Shown in pieces: positions 12,801 to 19,932 of a stretch of 63,496 bases of DNA (within the stretch, counting starts at the first letter, position 1; each line of letters starts with the position of its first letter). Below the pieces are notes generated by a model. It did no database searches. It was not told where the DNA came from and saw nothing but the letters and a program-made list of their open reading frames with translations. The stretch is taken from assembly GCA_040182905.1 (NCBI GenBank), contig JARQWU010000030.1:1-63496 (forward strand), given 5' to 3'. A program made the translations under genes and the position numbers. This stretch comes from Barthelona sp. PAP020. Lineage: Eukaryota; Metamonada: BaSk clade.

Positions 12801-14294
12801 AGAATTAGATTGTTCTAGAATTGAACTGATTCTTTCTTCAGGAAACTTGGAATCGATAGGTAAATATGTATTACCTGAAAATAATACAGCTAACATAGCT
12901 AGAATCATATTCACAGATCTATCAACACAAATACCAATAATCTCATTTCTGTTTGGAATAAGTGACACCAATTGAGCAACAAACAATTGTAATTCATTGT
13001 AAGTATATGATCCATTTTCGTCTGTGACTGCAATTTTATCAGCATACAATTCAAACGCCTCTCTAAACAAAGATGGCAATGAATGATGAGAACATTCAAT
13101 CTTTGGACCATTTTCAAAAGAATCAAGTAATTGCTTCATACCATCAGATAATAAAACAATGGAAGAAATTCTTTGATTCAAAAAGAAAGGATCAGACAAT
13201 TGAACAAGCAGATATTCATACATGTCCAATAGTTGTTCAATATCTTTGCTGAAAAGCTTTGAGGTTACCTTCAAAACAATTTCCTCCTCCTCGAAAATAA
13301 CTTCCAAAGAAAGTGGATATTCGCTTGAATTGGAATTAGCATTGAAAACAAACATGACTTGATCATATTTCTTGAATGATTCGTCATAAGGAGCTGTTGA
13401 ATTTTGAAGTCTTTGATAAGCATTTTTTACAGTTTCATTATTCATTGAATTGTACATATGAACAAAATTGGGAATATTGACAAGGAAATTGTTCATATTA
13501 AAAAGTTTGCTGAGCACAACTTCAAGAGATATCAAGCAAATCGAATTAGAAGAAATTTTCAAGGATTCGACTCCTTTTTGAATTATATTCAAAGAAATCT
13601 TACGTTCACAAACTGTGGTTTGATTGGTAAATCCATGCACTGGAATAATTTCCAAAGAATCAATGGAAGGATTCTTAAAGTCGCTTAAATTAAAGGGGTT
13701 TCCAAACAAAATACTTTGAATAGCATGATAAATAACAGCAAAATAACTTGTTTTTTCATATCGATGATGAGAATTAATTTGATTGCAAATCATTTGATGA
13801 GTTAATAATTGATACTCATCTTGATCAAAATACATGCAAAAACCATCATTTTCATTGTAATTTAGGTTTAAATTTGAATCATCAAACTCATTTAATCTGG
13901 AAAGATATTCATTTTCAAAAACACAAGTAACATCTTCATAAACATTACTTTCTTTGGTAAATAACAATTTAATAGAAGTATCAATTGGAATATTCCTTGA
14001 ATAAATGAATAAAGAAATAGCTTTACATTTTTGAATGCCAAATATTAAGGGAAAAAAATTAATATCAAAAAAATCCATATCAATACCCACCTTATCATCA
14101 ATACCAACATCTAAACTCATTAAATATCGGGCAATTTGATTAGATTTCTTGTTTAAATTATCAAAACTTAAAGTTTTTCCATAATCAATTATGGCATCAT
14201 TTTCACCATATTTTTTAATTTGTTCTTCAAACCCAGCGATAATATTAACAAAATTTTGGTTCATTTGAGAAAGAAAAAAATAATAAATTTTCAT
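3804..14294 (-). CDS. Non-ribosomal peptide synthetase, multimodular, with epimerase and thioesterase
   Basis: A single 3,496-residue frame without introns. Domains in order, residues approximate: decayed A-domain remnant (20-205, no P-loop); C-terminal half of a C domain (205-395); A1 (405-905; LFTSGTTGKPKG, NSYGLTE, GKVDRKKLP); carrier 1 (FFSLGGHSVL, Ser near 932); C1 (HHICIDG near 1104); A2 (1410-1895; YTSGSTGTPKG, NLYGPTETT); carrier 2 (FFKLGGDSIL, near 1959); epimerization domain (PIHKWFFEQ, HHFIVDAVSW near 2135, EGHGR, FNYLG); C2 (HHLTIDG near 2606); an unrecognised or decayed A region (2900-3160); carrier 3 (FFHIGGHSLL, near 3214); thioesterase (GYSFGG, late His in CDHQHIF). By eye the A2 specificity residues read D-V-W-H-V-S-L-I-D, close to known serine codes, so D-Ser is predicted. 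A1 reads D-V-G-E-V-C-S-V-D, like ornithine-type codes. The ATG at 14262 is an alternative start. Confidence 0.93.
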   Translation of the reverse strand: MKIYYFFLSQMNQNFVNIIAGFEEQIKKYGENDAIIDYGKTLSFDNLNKKSNQIARYLMSLDVGIDDKVGIDMDFFDINFFPLIFGIQKCKAISLFIYSRNIPIDTSIKLLFTKESNVYEDVTCVFENEYLSRLNEFDDSNLNLNYNENDGFCMYFDQDEYQLLTHQMICNQINSHHRYEKTSYFAVIYHAIQSILFGNPFNLSDFKNPSIDSLEIIPVHGFTNQTTVCERKISLNIIQKGVESLKISSNSICLISLEVVLSKLFNMNNFLVNIPNFVHMYNSMNNETVKNAYQRLQNSTAPYDESFKKYDQVMFVFNANSNSSEYPLSLEVIFEEEEIVLKVTSKLFSKDIEQLLDMYEYLLVQLSDPFFLNQRISSIVLLSDGMKQLLDSFENGPKIECSHHSLPSLFREAFELYADKIAVTDENGSYTYNELQLFVAQLVSLIPNRNEIIGICVDRSVNMILAMLAVLFSGNTYLPIDSKFPEERISSILEQSNSSLVITCKSTAKYFKNIQTLCLSEISFDVMKNVHLPEIDVANLAYVLFTSGTTGKPKGVKVGQMAITNQYFAWKHFYGLEPQWKHLQMASFSFDVCTGDIVRSLGSGGNLIIVDRELLLDSTKLASLIDDIQPQFAEFVPAVLRGLKMTNKVFKSLCRVACGSDYWSIDDAKHFLSIFPNGKLVNSYGLTEAAVDTTAKVLSIDDANLSIGKPLANQICYILDDNMNRCPVGTIGQLVISGDGLSEGYINNEELTGDKFVHNPFKEGKMYLTGDLASWNWDGDLIFVGRDDTQVKIRGFRVELSEIEAVASRYLDIKDIVVIAVTKSGSTTLDLACYYVSHNELDLENFIEYLKMNLPLYMIPSYFIELDTIPLTNNGKVDRKKLPNVDNYCATTARKDLVEPITDNERAVLAIVKKLLNNEVISMSDNFFSLGGHSVLVMMMIHELSLIGLSVNVSDVFLASSLKVLAAHCTSLIKVEETSLAMSSKLSSGLSPSQAALYYLQIFEPTSTFYNYSSLFNFEGDVDFIRFEKACKQFIERHASFRTLYKQTSDGKLIQTVKPVDEMFYFESCEKLAISELRSLPVDLENGPIMKFYVSSQQFLMVTHHICIDGSCDQIVLDDLAKLYNNVVLEPLQYSYIDYSSSVTQDNSSLDYFVDRISGKQATELPTDFVRPTQLKFTGESVFFNISAQTVHQLERICQQNSTTLNSVMMTIFCIWLYKHTNQKDLLFGLPTHGRWDGRFNDTVGYFVNPLPIDVLIDENQSFNNLLKQVIDANVGVLKHQQVFFDQIVDKLDSRVSNRNPVFNIMFNMLMQTDVMPKFDGFSISPCDIGQAGSKLDMTFSCMVQPNKEMKIELEYSDELFSKQSIESMMKRFNVLVDEILKDNLMSVKNYAILPSSEKLFLHSFNPLPVSFPETTIHGLIEDAVDMHAEKTAIADDHVSYTYRDANAKANRLARHLQTLNNNTTVGVCMERCADLPIVLWAILKSGAAYLPLDPAYPSERLRYFVEHSETTTIIGQPKFMSIFEGLNMNFINIEDSSAWINNDSSNLNLPVNTHDLMYVIYTSGSTGTPKGVCVEHRSVVNRLLWKRNLGFCAEDRIIQKTPYSFDVSVWELFAPFLFGATLCLLPAGAQNNPDEIIRFVSQHKITVMHFVASMLGAFLEFVEPGSLPSLRLIVQSGEALPSTTAQTCLTRLGHAELYNLYGPTETTIDSSFFRCTLENIGVAPPIGRPVANNQLYVLDKNMQLCAIGVAGELYIAGDGLARGYYKQPELTASRFVPCPFPGSERMYKTGDLVHWTRDGNLVYVGRVDQQVKIRGNRIELGEIEVAITSMQVVQQTIVVVNKDEELGQRLVAYLLLVGEANVSSEAVRQHLGKTLPEYMIPSLIITLKSIPLTPAGKANRKLLSSSDFLSQHMFASAEPITTGEKPRTNNEVVLAGIWSDLLKVPNVNLDDNFFKLGGDSILSLQLVSRARAFDIQITPQDIFRNPVLRRLALIARIQENQKTDLTENATMPLWPIHKWFFEQKHAVPEYFNQAFVIRCPGHVHYSIMQDVLQVLISSFSSLRMSLSEDQQSFKFAEAKDVYFDLPLIETTKEDLINEGVTIQTEIILTEAPLARALLLRTSECDYLTLVLHHFIVDAVSWHVLIPEINRIYLELSTFKKAKNVALNVSLGGWRRKLEEWTLYKVSAAEKQYWHEVILAKVDHIAHSINKCTYAEAPAVEEALNVDETKLLVNNISNISAFTPMDVIFTAVVLGLNKIFDISKFRVNLEGHGRDFEGMDVSNNVMWFTTIYPVLVELQSSNVSMFEKVRMIKQLLKRVPQGGIGYQNLRYLTDEYVNAESITEIGFNYLGVLTDETTDDASDKFEIVGGVGSDVSKKNTFPYVIDFNIGVFNGILSINVNYNSRLVSEKEAKLLVKETKLFVKDICSCILTESASKQGWISNDFGFTLDELSMNINDFTSFFDEIKDLEIISPVSSIQKGMILRYLMNNNTDEYFERRIFKLSNDINLVRLKQAFIQTFDIHPMLRSQYLIDFDEPLFYVRKNISFDWKVIKLPAAEKSDIIEIVNDCMFEEAKEKFDLRRKDKILHRFVIIDFEKEKYMLWLHHHLTIDGYSTSLLFNDVVSFYNGIGLTVPMSNYRDYIKHVFSKPIVDVDYWKPKMSNVSPCNLPLLAKPTDNVTNKRIIHELPSKVFNDLSSLVTDLGIPLTSTIVLSWSITLALLTSAKPVFGLTLSGRSIDLVDIDKIIGPFVNTLPLVTDNLNGSIRQLLHKTNEDIQELNAHSTDELIEVLNLARKTGVSIGSLFDTLLVFDGSRASNVEEQTNSDVPFEVIDGADRTEFPLVISVSMEEGITFKATYIEGNDEYVKYVLDLFMNVLYRIPTAQNFNEIKKDLLEEYHFNNSLLNTPSFADLIESMHGYVKWTDGSLMIDEKVSIDNNVAITNDINVENINLILQNILKGKDVTIDKNVISNKHIIHGDTKISMSRYIYAIYEYQRIFAKLEGNQILIVASQISDVLSLLFACLLSGKNVQFETNITENATNVLLFKNDILNFSSNVEIANFILVGDVTLDDVNHMEKKYPSSSIHVVVAHDIFPLMTGNKKHLEVVRYIGVTSELNEEQVFKGCQGYVTIKTDDEFKTLTKHLTSSVIQRLDNSYQLVAISDVKDLLNIEETIIEDYGFNSIDHYKIGDIMSKLLRVPIKHISSVTNFFHIGGHSLLVMKLLSQLKRELNISISINKFNEEPTIEGIIKNRTTENMNQPIKTSVISSGLVNKPNLFLIHSGNGTATEYLSLLDKVQNFNIVALADPLFGNIKEMHFASMKALVDSYLKTILEIQPSGPYFIGGYSFGGNAALLVAQQLEKTGSAVDSVVIIDSHNPINLKSHLPVGSEEEIIKQVMEAYELNNRKTALELRNEVFVLDNLLMQSRIWNNLIDIKLNTRCYLLKATEKVEMDQGIHNGLATFFNNADTIEIKTIDCDHQHIFDHPEIVANFIDEISN

Positions 14295-14589
14295 TCAAAG
14301 GAATTTTGTGGACAATATTCAATCAAAAAAAAATTCCCATTTAAACACGAATAACGCAAAATATTGCCGTAAACGTCTTATTTATAAAAAAAAATAACGA
14401 AAAAAAGCTAAAAAAAAATCGTGAAATCAGAAAAATTGATTGCTAAAGTAACAACCTTAAAAAACTAAGGAAATAGGGATTTTTGCACCCAATAATTTGT
14501 TAGTTTATTATCATAAAGGTATAATGGACTTAGATCAATCTGAAAAGTGTGGCTTTGAACAGGGAAGAGAAAAAAAGGGCGAAGAGAAT

Positions 14590-16344
14590 TTATTGGTGCT
14601 TTACTAAGTTATTGATGAGCTTTAAAGTTCTGAAAGTGTGTTTTGAATCCTTTTGTCGTGATGAGAGTGCTGCACAGAAGAGGGTTTTTATTTTTTTAGA
14701 ATTTTGAAAGCAATTGTACAACACTCTGTTGAGAATGGAACTTTTGAAGGGTGAAGAGACGGTTTCACTATTTTGTACAAAATCAAAGAGTTCCAACAGG
14801 GCATTAAAATCTTGCTGAAGGTTGTCAGCGATTCTTTCATCATAATTGTCTGAATGATGAATTACATTCTCAAAATCTGTGCAAGCCAGATCGACAAAAG
14901 ACAACTTTGACTTTTGAAGAGATGACAGATTTTTTAGCTCAATACACAGAACAATATGGCTCAAAGCGCATCTGTTGCTATTTTCACTAGTTCTTTTGGT
15001 TCTGTGAACCATTATTGGTCGGATTTTCTCCAAAACATCTGTAAAACTGTACACAACTATTTTTTTCAAACCAGAAACAAAAAAGCCATTTGGACCGCTT
15101 TTTTTCAAGTGCTTTATCTGGCTATTGTCAAACAAATCAAATACCTGATTGTCAAACAATTCGATACAACTGATTTTCATCAGCATTCTCACATGATACT
15201 GCTCAATTAGATTGAAGACAGTTTCGAGACTACGCGTGCAGACCCCGCTTTGGTTCATTTCGTCACCAAAGAGGATGGCCGATCTTCCAATGTTGTTTTG
15301 CCCACAGGTAAATACATTGCAATTGAAGCCATTAAAAAGCAGCTTGATTGACTCCTCAAATTCCTTCACATACATATCCCGCTGGCTGAGGGAGTTGGGA
15401 ATGATTGAGCTGAAACGATACGAGCGCACTTCGTTAAACTCATTTTCGTAAGATAACCGACCATCGCTTCCATTTCCATTGTATCTCAAACAGGAAGTGT
15501 TGTTGTTGGTGTCGATCACAGAAATTCTCGGTAGAACTCTGACAGCACAGCCACCATGCTTAATTTCAATCAGATTCTGATGTATGCGAAGCGATTTTGT
15601 CTGTTCTTCACTCAGTTGAAGACCAATTTGCTTGTTTGCACGAACCAAGCGTGAAAGCTCCTTTTCCATGTCACTGATTTGTTTGAGTGATTGTTCGTAA
15701 TACTGAGAATACTGCAGAGGAGTCAACCCTTTGTTTCGATGGTGCTTGTCCATGATCACCTTTAAAGCCCTGTTTTCATCACTGAGACTCCTTTTCTTCT
15801 GGTCAAAATCATTTATAACGTTTATCAAATGATCATTTTCCTTGCATAAAAACTCATACTGCTTTGCCAGTGTATGGTCGTGTTCAATAGGCACAACCTC
15901 CGCAGTTTTATTCTTTAAATCGGTCAATTCGCGGTCCTTTATTTTGAATATATGCGCTAACACACCCAACTCAAATTGTTCCCGTGATCCAATCCGAACT
16001 TGCTCTTTGGAATTCACAAGCAACTTCTTGCTCGATTGAACTCCCGTGTAGCTGGTGGTTTCTGTATCTTGAACATTGGAACCATCAACTCTTTCCTTAA
16101 ACTCCAACACCAAACGAGTTCCATCAGTAAAATTCAATTGGGACGCAGTAACGTGTGATTCCAAAATCACGCTATTGTATGATATTTCAAAATCGTCAAT
16201 AGACACATTTTTCAACGCCTTCGACAAATCTCTTTTGATTTTGGAAATTTTCAATTTTGGCAGATCCTTTGACTTCGCTCCAATCTTATATGTTCGTTCA
16301 CTTTTCGGATTATAAACAAAAAAATTCAAAACATCACTGGTCAT
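14590..16344 (-). CDS. Kinesin-14-like protein with degenerate motor (pseudokinesin)
   Basis: 584 residues. Residues 1-85 look like a ubiquitin-like fold (ends TDGTRLVLEFKER). Residues 130-270 are helical and coiled-coil rich, followed by a neck and motor start resembling kinesin-14 (IEIKHGGCAVRVLPRI). The motor domain is C-terminal. Its nucleotide motifs are eroded: the P-loop reads CGQNNIGRSA (near 348) instead of GQTGSGKT, switch I reads NSNRCALSH instead of NxxSSRSH, and switch II reads VDLACTDF instead of VDLAGSE. It therefore probably cannot hydrolyse ATP and may serve as a non-catalytic partner of a kinesin-14, like yeast Vik1 or Cik1; that role is inference. The frame is intact, so the fold is likely maintained. 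The start is the ATG at 16344. It lies upstream of the NRPS on the same strand with about 300 bp between. Confidence 0.78.
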   Translation of the reverse strand: MTSDVLNFFVYNPKSERTYKIGAKSKDLPKLKISKIKRDLSKALKNVSIDDFEISYNSVILESHVTASQLNFTDGTRLVLEFKERVDGSNVQDTETTSYTGVQSSKKLLVNSKEQVRIGSREQFELGVLAHIFKIKDRELTDLKNKTAEVVPIEHDHTLAKQYEFLCKENDHLINVINDFDQKKRSLSDENRALKVIMDKHHRNKGLTPLQYSQYYEQSLKQISDMEKELSRLVRANKQIGLQLSEEQTKSLRIHQNLIEIKHGGCAVRVLPRISVIDTNNNTSCLRYNGNGSDGRLSYENEFNEVRSYRFSSIIPNSLSQRDMYVKEFEESIKLLFNGFNCNVFTCGQNNIGRSAILFGDEMNQSGVCTRSLETVFNLIEQYHVRMLMKISCIELFDNQVFDLFDNSQIKHLKKSGPNGFFVSGLKKIVVYSFTDVLEKIRPIMVHRTKRTSENSNRCALSHIVLCIELKNLSSLQKSKLSFVDLACTDFENVIHHSDNYDERIADNLQQDFNALLELFDFVQNSETVSSPFKSSILNRVLYNCFQNSKKIKTLFCAALSSRQKDSKHTFRTLKLINNLVKHQ

Positions 16345-17080
16345 CCAACATCACCACAAAAAAGAAAACTATTTTTCTCCTCCTCTCAAAATACCATTTT
16401 ACAAATAAAAACCATCACATTTATGTCTCGGCAAACCATACTTTCGCTGCAACCACCATATCAAAAGCAAATATTCCATTTGGACAGAGTTGACAGCGTT
16501 CCCCTTCACTTCAAATTTTCACACAGCAACATTCCTGCAATCTCTACAAACAGCAAAATAAAAAAATTATGGATTTACCAAAACACTCGCCACATGGAAT
16601 GCAAAAGGTCAGTAATTATTTCTTTGGTGATCAAACAGACTGCTGTAAAATTGCAACGGAAGCAACAAAAAATAACGCAAAAACATATTTAACAATGAAT
16701 AATAATTATTTTCTAAAAAAAAATCAATTAATTTAACTTTTTCAGGATAAAAATAGAAAAAATTGCAGATTTAAACTTGCAAACTGAGAAATCACTGCAA
16801 AACAATTGAAAAATTCTTTGACGGAAGAATCAGTAAAAAGATTATTTTCATGCAAAATAAACAATCATTTGGATATAATTATTTATATACAAAGCACAAA
16901 TTTCAAATTTTTCGGTTTGAAATTGTGTTTTTTGTGCGCCAGTTTTGGAAAGCAAAATTCAAATTGATTTGATGTGATTTTGATTTTTTTTGATTTACAG
17001 TAGATCAAGTCAGTTATTCAGTAATCAAATCAGTTAAATCAATATACAGTAATTATATATACAGTTTTTTCAAATCAATC
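16345..17080. other. Divergent intergenic region
   Basis: AT-rich stretch between the minus-strand kinesin-like gene and the plus-strand gene at 17081, so it should contain both promoters. A short open stretch from ATG 16569 could be a small ORF of about 55 codons, but nothing supports it. The last 100 bases carry several CAGTTA/CAGTAAT-like direct repeats just before the ATG at 17081. Confidence 0.5.
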
Positions 17081-17692
17081 ATGACAATACCAAAATATAT
17101 TCAGTCAAGAGATTTTTCAAATTCTGAAGGGAGAAAAGAAATTGAAAAATGGACACTCAGAATTCTTAAGATGTTTGATCAGTTAAGAACAAGAATGACT
17201 CGTGTTGAAATTATTATTCCAACAATGAATGATTTCTATCGGGACATTTGTTTGCCGCCTACAACAGATGCTTCCATCGTTGCAGAATTAAATATGCAAT
17301 TTACTGATTTTTTACAAAAATTTCAGGAATTAGCAGAACAGTCAATAGGTCAACTTCATTCAATACTGGATGAATATCAGTCAATAGCACCTATTGGTCT
17401 TCAACCTGTGGATTTTGAAGGACAAATTTATACTCTTTTAGACAGAAAGCTGCAAGCAGAATATCAAGAATTAGTCGCTCGTTCCAAACAAAGCTTAAAT
17501 CAAAGGGATGAATCAATATGCACAAATGATTCCTTTTCTTGTTCATCTGTAAATTCATTTGATGTAAGAGTAAGAGGAATGAGTGATTTGGATTTTGACT
17601 TTTCCAACAACCAGAGAGTAGGTTTCCCAAACAATTTTCCCATAAATCAAGTCAGACAATTCCCTCCAAATATAGAAAACAAATATTTTTAG
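17081..17692 (+). CDS. Hypothetical protein, helical N-terminus with disordered tail
   Basis: 203 residues of unknown function. The first 150 residues are predicted largely helical by composition (for example KEIEKWTLRILKMFDQLRTR and a Gln/Glu-rich stretch around 85-140). The last 60 are Asn/Ser/Pro-rich and probably disordered. There is no signal peptide, membrane segment or recognisable catalytic motif. The ATG at 17081 follows an AT-rich leader, and codon use resembles neighbouring genes, which supports a real gene. I do not recognise the family. Confidence 0.6.
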   Translation: MTIPKYIQSRDFSNSEGRKEIEKWTLRILKMFDQLRTRMTRVEIIIPTMNDFYRDICLPPTTDASIVAELNMQFTDFLQKFQELAEQSIGQLHSILDEYQSIAPIGLQPVDFEGQIYTLLDRKLQAEYQELVARSKQSLNQRDESICTNDSFSCSSVNSFDVRVRGMSDLDFDFSNNQRVGFPNNFPINQVRQFPPNIENKYF

Positions 17693-18216
17693 TTTGATTC
17701 TTGTATAAAATAAATAAGTTATCACTTTTTTTTAGAATGATTTGGATCATGCAACAATTTGGTGTTTCATCTTTCACATCAGAAGTTGATCAAATTTCAA
17801 GAAAAGAACAAACTCATCAGCAAACAAATTTGTTTCTACCCTTTTCTATTCTTCCTTTTCAAATTAATACAAACCATACTGTTTATTTACCAAGCTTTTT
17901 TGAGATCTCTAAGAATTAAATATGTCCTATTCAGTTGAAAATCATCAATAACAGGTAAATACACCACCAAAAAACACACAAACAAACAATAATTTCAAAA
18001 CTGGAACTCTCAAAGAAGCAGGCAAGAATTTACATCATGACAAAGAAATAATTGTCATAAAGTTTATTAAACCGCATTCAAACGGCATGAAATAAAAGTC
18101 TTTCCATTCTTTATTCCCTGCAGAACATCAAGAAGATAACCATCATCAAAGTATTTTTTTTTCTCAAAGATAAAAAACATTATGAAAACAACCCCTGGAA
18201 CCCCAGACTGAATATT
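17693..18216. other. Intergenic region
   Basis: About 520 bases between two plus-strand genes. An open stretch at 17701-17919 begins with TTG and looks non-coding in composition. Nothing else is seen. Confidence 0.5.
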
Positions 18217-19548
18217 ATGAATGAAGATTTCAATACAATACAATTATACGAGTTAAAACCTTTAGAATCAAAAGAAAGAAAACTCAATGTGGAAAATGAA
18301 GTTGAAAAAGATACCTCTGCATCTGTTGACTACTTTCGGATTGTTTTGATTATTTTAATGAGCATTACAGTTTTTCCTATTACTTTATACTACATACACA
18401 ACCGAATTTCATTTTTAATTTCTTTGTTCTTTAAGGATTCAAACATTGCTAAAACTAAAAAAAATCTTACTATTTTTATTGTTACATCCACTTTATTCGC
18501 TCTTTTCGGTATGCTTATGGTTTCTCACAGAGATAATTTTTTTATAAAGTTGATAACATTTTGGTCGTATATCTATATGGCCATTTATGTGATTACATTT
18601 TTGGGAATCTTGTTTTTGCATGTAATCGAATTAATAAGTGGATTTTTCTTGAAAATATGTACAAATTACGAATTGTTTACCCTTGTCAAAGTTAAAAAAT
18701 ACATTTATGGGGTTGGCATTATATTAATGATAGTATATCTGGTGATGATGTTAAGCATACGTTTGATATTTGTGCCCGGCATTTATCCAGGTTCTTTACA
18801 ATCCTTATCTTATCAAGATATCTCTTTAGAGTTGGAAGGCTTCAAAATTTCGCACATGGCTGATTTACATTTTGATGGGGTTTTTGGGCATGTTGGTTAT
18901 GCTCAAGGTTTAGCTGATGCAGTTAAAAGAGCTGATTCTGATCTTTGCTGTATTACTGGTGATATGGTTGATACTTCTTATGACCAAATTTTACCTTATG
19001 AAAACCAATTTATATCTTTGGGACAAGCAGCAACAAATGTTCTTGCTTGTACCGGAAATCATGAATACATGCCTTCTCGTACAGAAATCATTCAAAAAGT
19101 TCAATTTATTACTGGAAAAGGGGTTATCTTTCTGAATAATACCATTAATGTCATAGAACGTGGTAGTTCTAAGATTCATGTTGTGGGAATTGACGATACC
19201 TTCGCTTTCTCCAAATTTGAGCAATTATTTGTTGATTTGAATTTAAAGACATTGTCAGAAGATAGCAGTAATTTTATTATTGTAATGGTCCATAAGCCTC
19301 ACAATGGTTTGCTAGATTTAGCGAATAAACATGGTATACATTTGGTGTTGTGTGGTCATGTGCATAAAGGTCAATTTGCTCCTTTAAATCTTGTTGTTGG
19401 ATTTATGTGGCAATATTCTTATGGTTTGTATGAATTAGAAAATTCTAAATTGTATGTTACCAGTGGTGCAGGAAGTTGGGGACCTCCCCTGAGAAGTTTA
19501 ACCACAATGCCTGAAATACCTGTTTTTCAATTAAAACGAAAAGCATAA
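18217..19548 (+). CDS. Polytopic membrane metallophosphoesterase (YkuE/TMPPE-like)
   Basis: 443 residues. About four hydrophobic segments lie between residues 45 and 185, and a calcineurin-like phosphoesterase domain occupies residues 205-440. The five metal and active-site motifs are present: MADLHFDG (D-x-H, near 214), TGDMVD (near 247), TGNHEY (near 282), VHKPHNG (near 361) and CGHVHKGQ (near 386). This order, with an N-terminal membrane domain, matches bacterial YkuE-type enzymes and the animal transmembrane protein TMPPE. The substrate cannot be read from sequence. The domain ends in GAGSWGPPLR, typical of the family. The ATG at 18217 opens a charged cytosolic N-terminus before the first helix. 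All catalytic residues are present, so an active enzyme is expected. Confidence 0.88.
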   Translation: MNEDFNTIQLYELKPLESKERKLNVENEVEKDTSASVDYFRIVLIILMSITVFPITLYYIHNRISFLISLFFKDSNIAKTKKNLTIFIVTSTLFALFGMLMVSHRDNFFIKLITFWSYIYMAIYVITFLGILFLHVIELISGFFLKICTNYELFTLVKVKKYIYGVGIILMIVYLVMMLSIRLIFVPGIYPGSLQSLSYQDISLELEGFKISHMADLHFDGVFGHVGYAQGLADAVKRADSDLCCITGDMVDTSYDQILPYENQFISLGQAATNVLACTGNHEYMPSRTEIIQKVQFITGKGVIFLNNTINVIERGSSKIHVVGIDDTFAFSKFEQLFVDLNLKTLSEDSSNFIIVMVHKPHNGLLDLANKHGIHLVLCGHVHKGQFAPLNLVVGFMWQYSYGLYELENSKLYVTSGAGSWGPPLRSLTTMPEIPVFQLKRKA

Positions 19549-19932
19549 TGATTATTCATTTATCTCAAATTGCACTCTTTTCATGCATTTGAACAAAAAT
19601 AAAGTAAATAATTATTAATTTTCTTATAAAATGCAACAAATGATGTTCAATTGCAGATATATGAGTCTTCTGTGTGCTAAATTCGCTACAATCTTTGAAA
19701 ACTTTTTGACATGGAATGATTAATTTATGAGGCTGTTTGTTAAGATAAATACACTATGGTCTTCATAATTCTTCATTGGATTGTTGAAAAAAAAATTGAT
19801 TGATTGATTGTGTTCTTGATATACGCATAATATTTTCTTTCAACAATCAGTTTCTTGTTTTTTGGACAAATACATGCTTGTTTTAATATATAACCAACAA
19901 TAAAAATGATAATTCACTTTACATATTTTTAT
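19549..19932. other. Intergenic region between convergent genes
   Basis: About 380 AT-rich bases between the ends of the metallophosphoesterase and Fip1 genes. It contains a short GATT tandem run near 19797. No gene seen. Confidence 0.55.

Noticed and set aside
16569-16790. Possible small two-exon gene starting MDLPKHSPHG
   Set aside because: The only candidate intron is longer than those found here and lacks the CTAAY branch motif, and the product would be under 30 residues.
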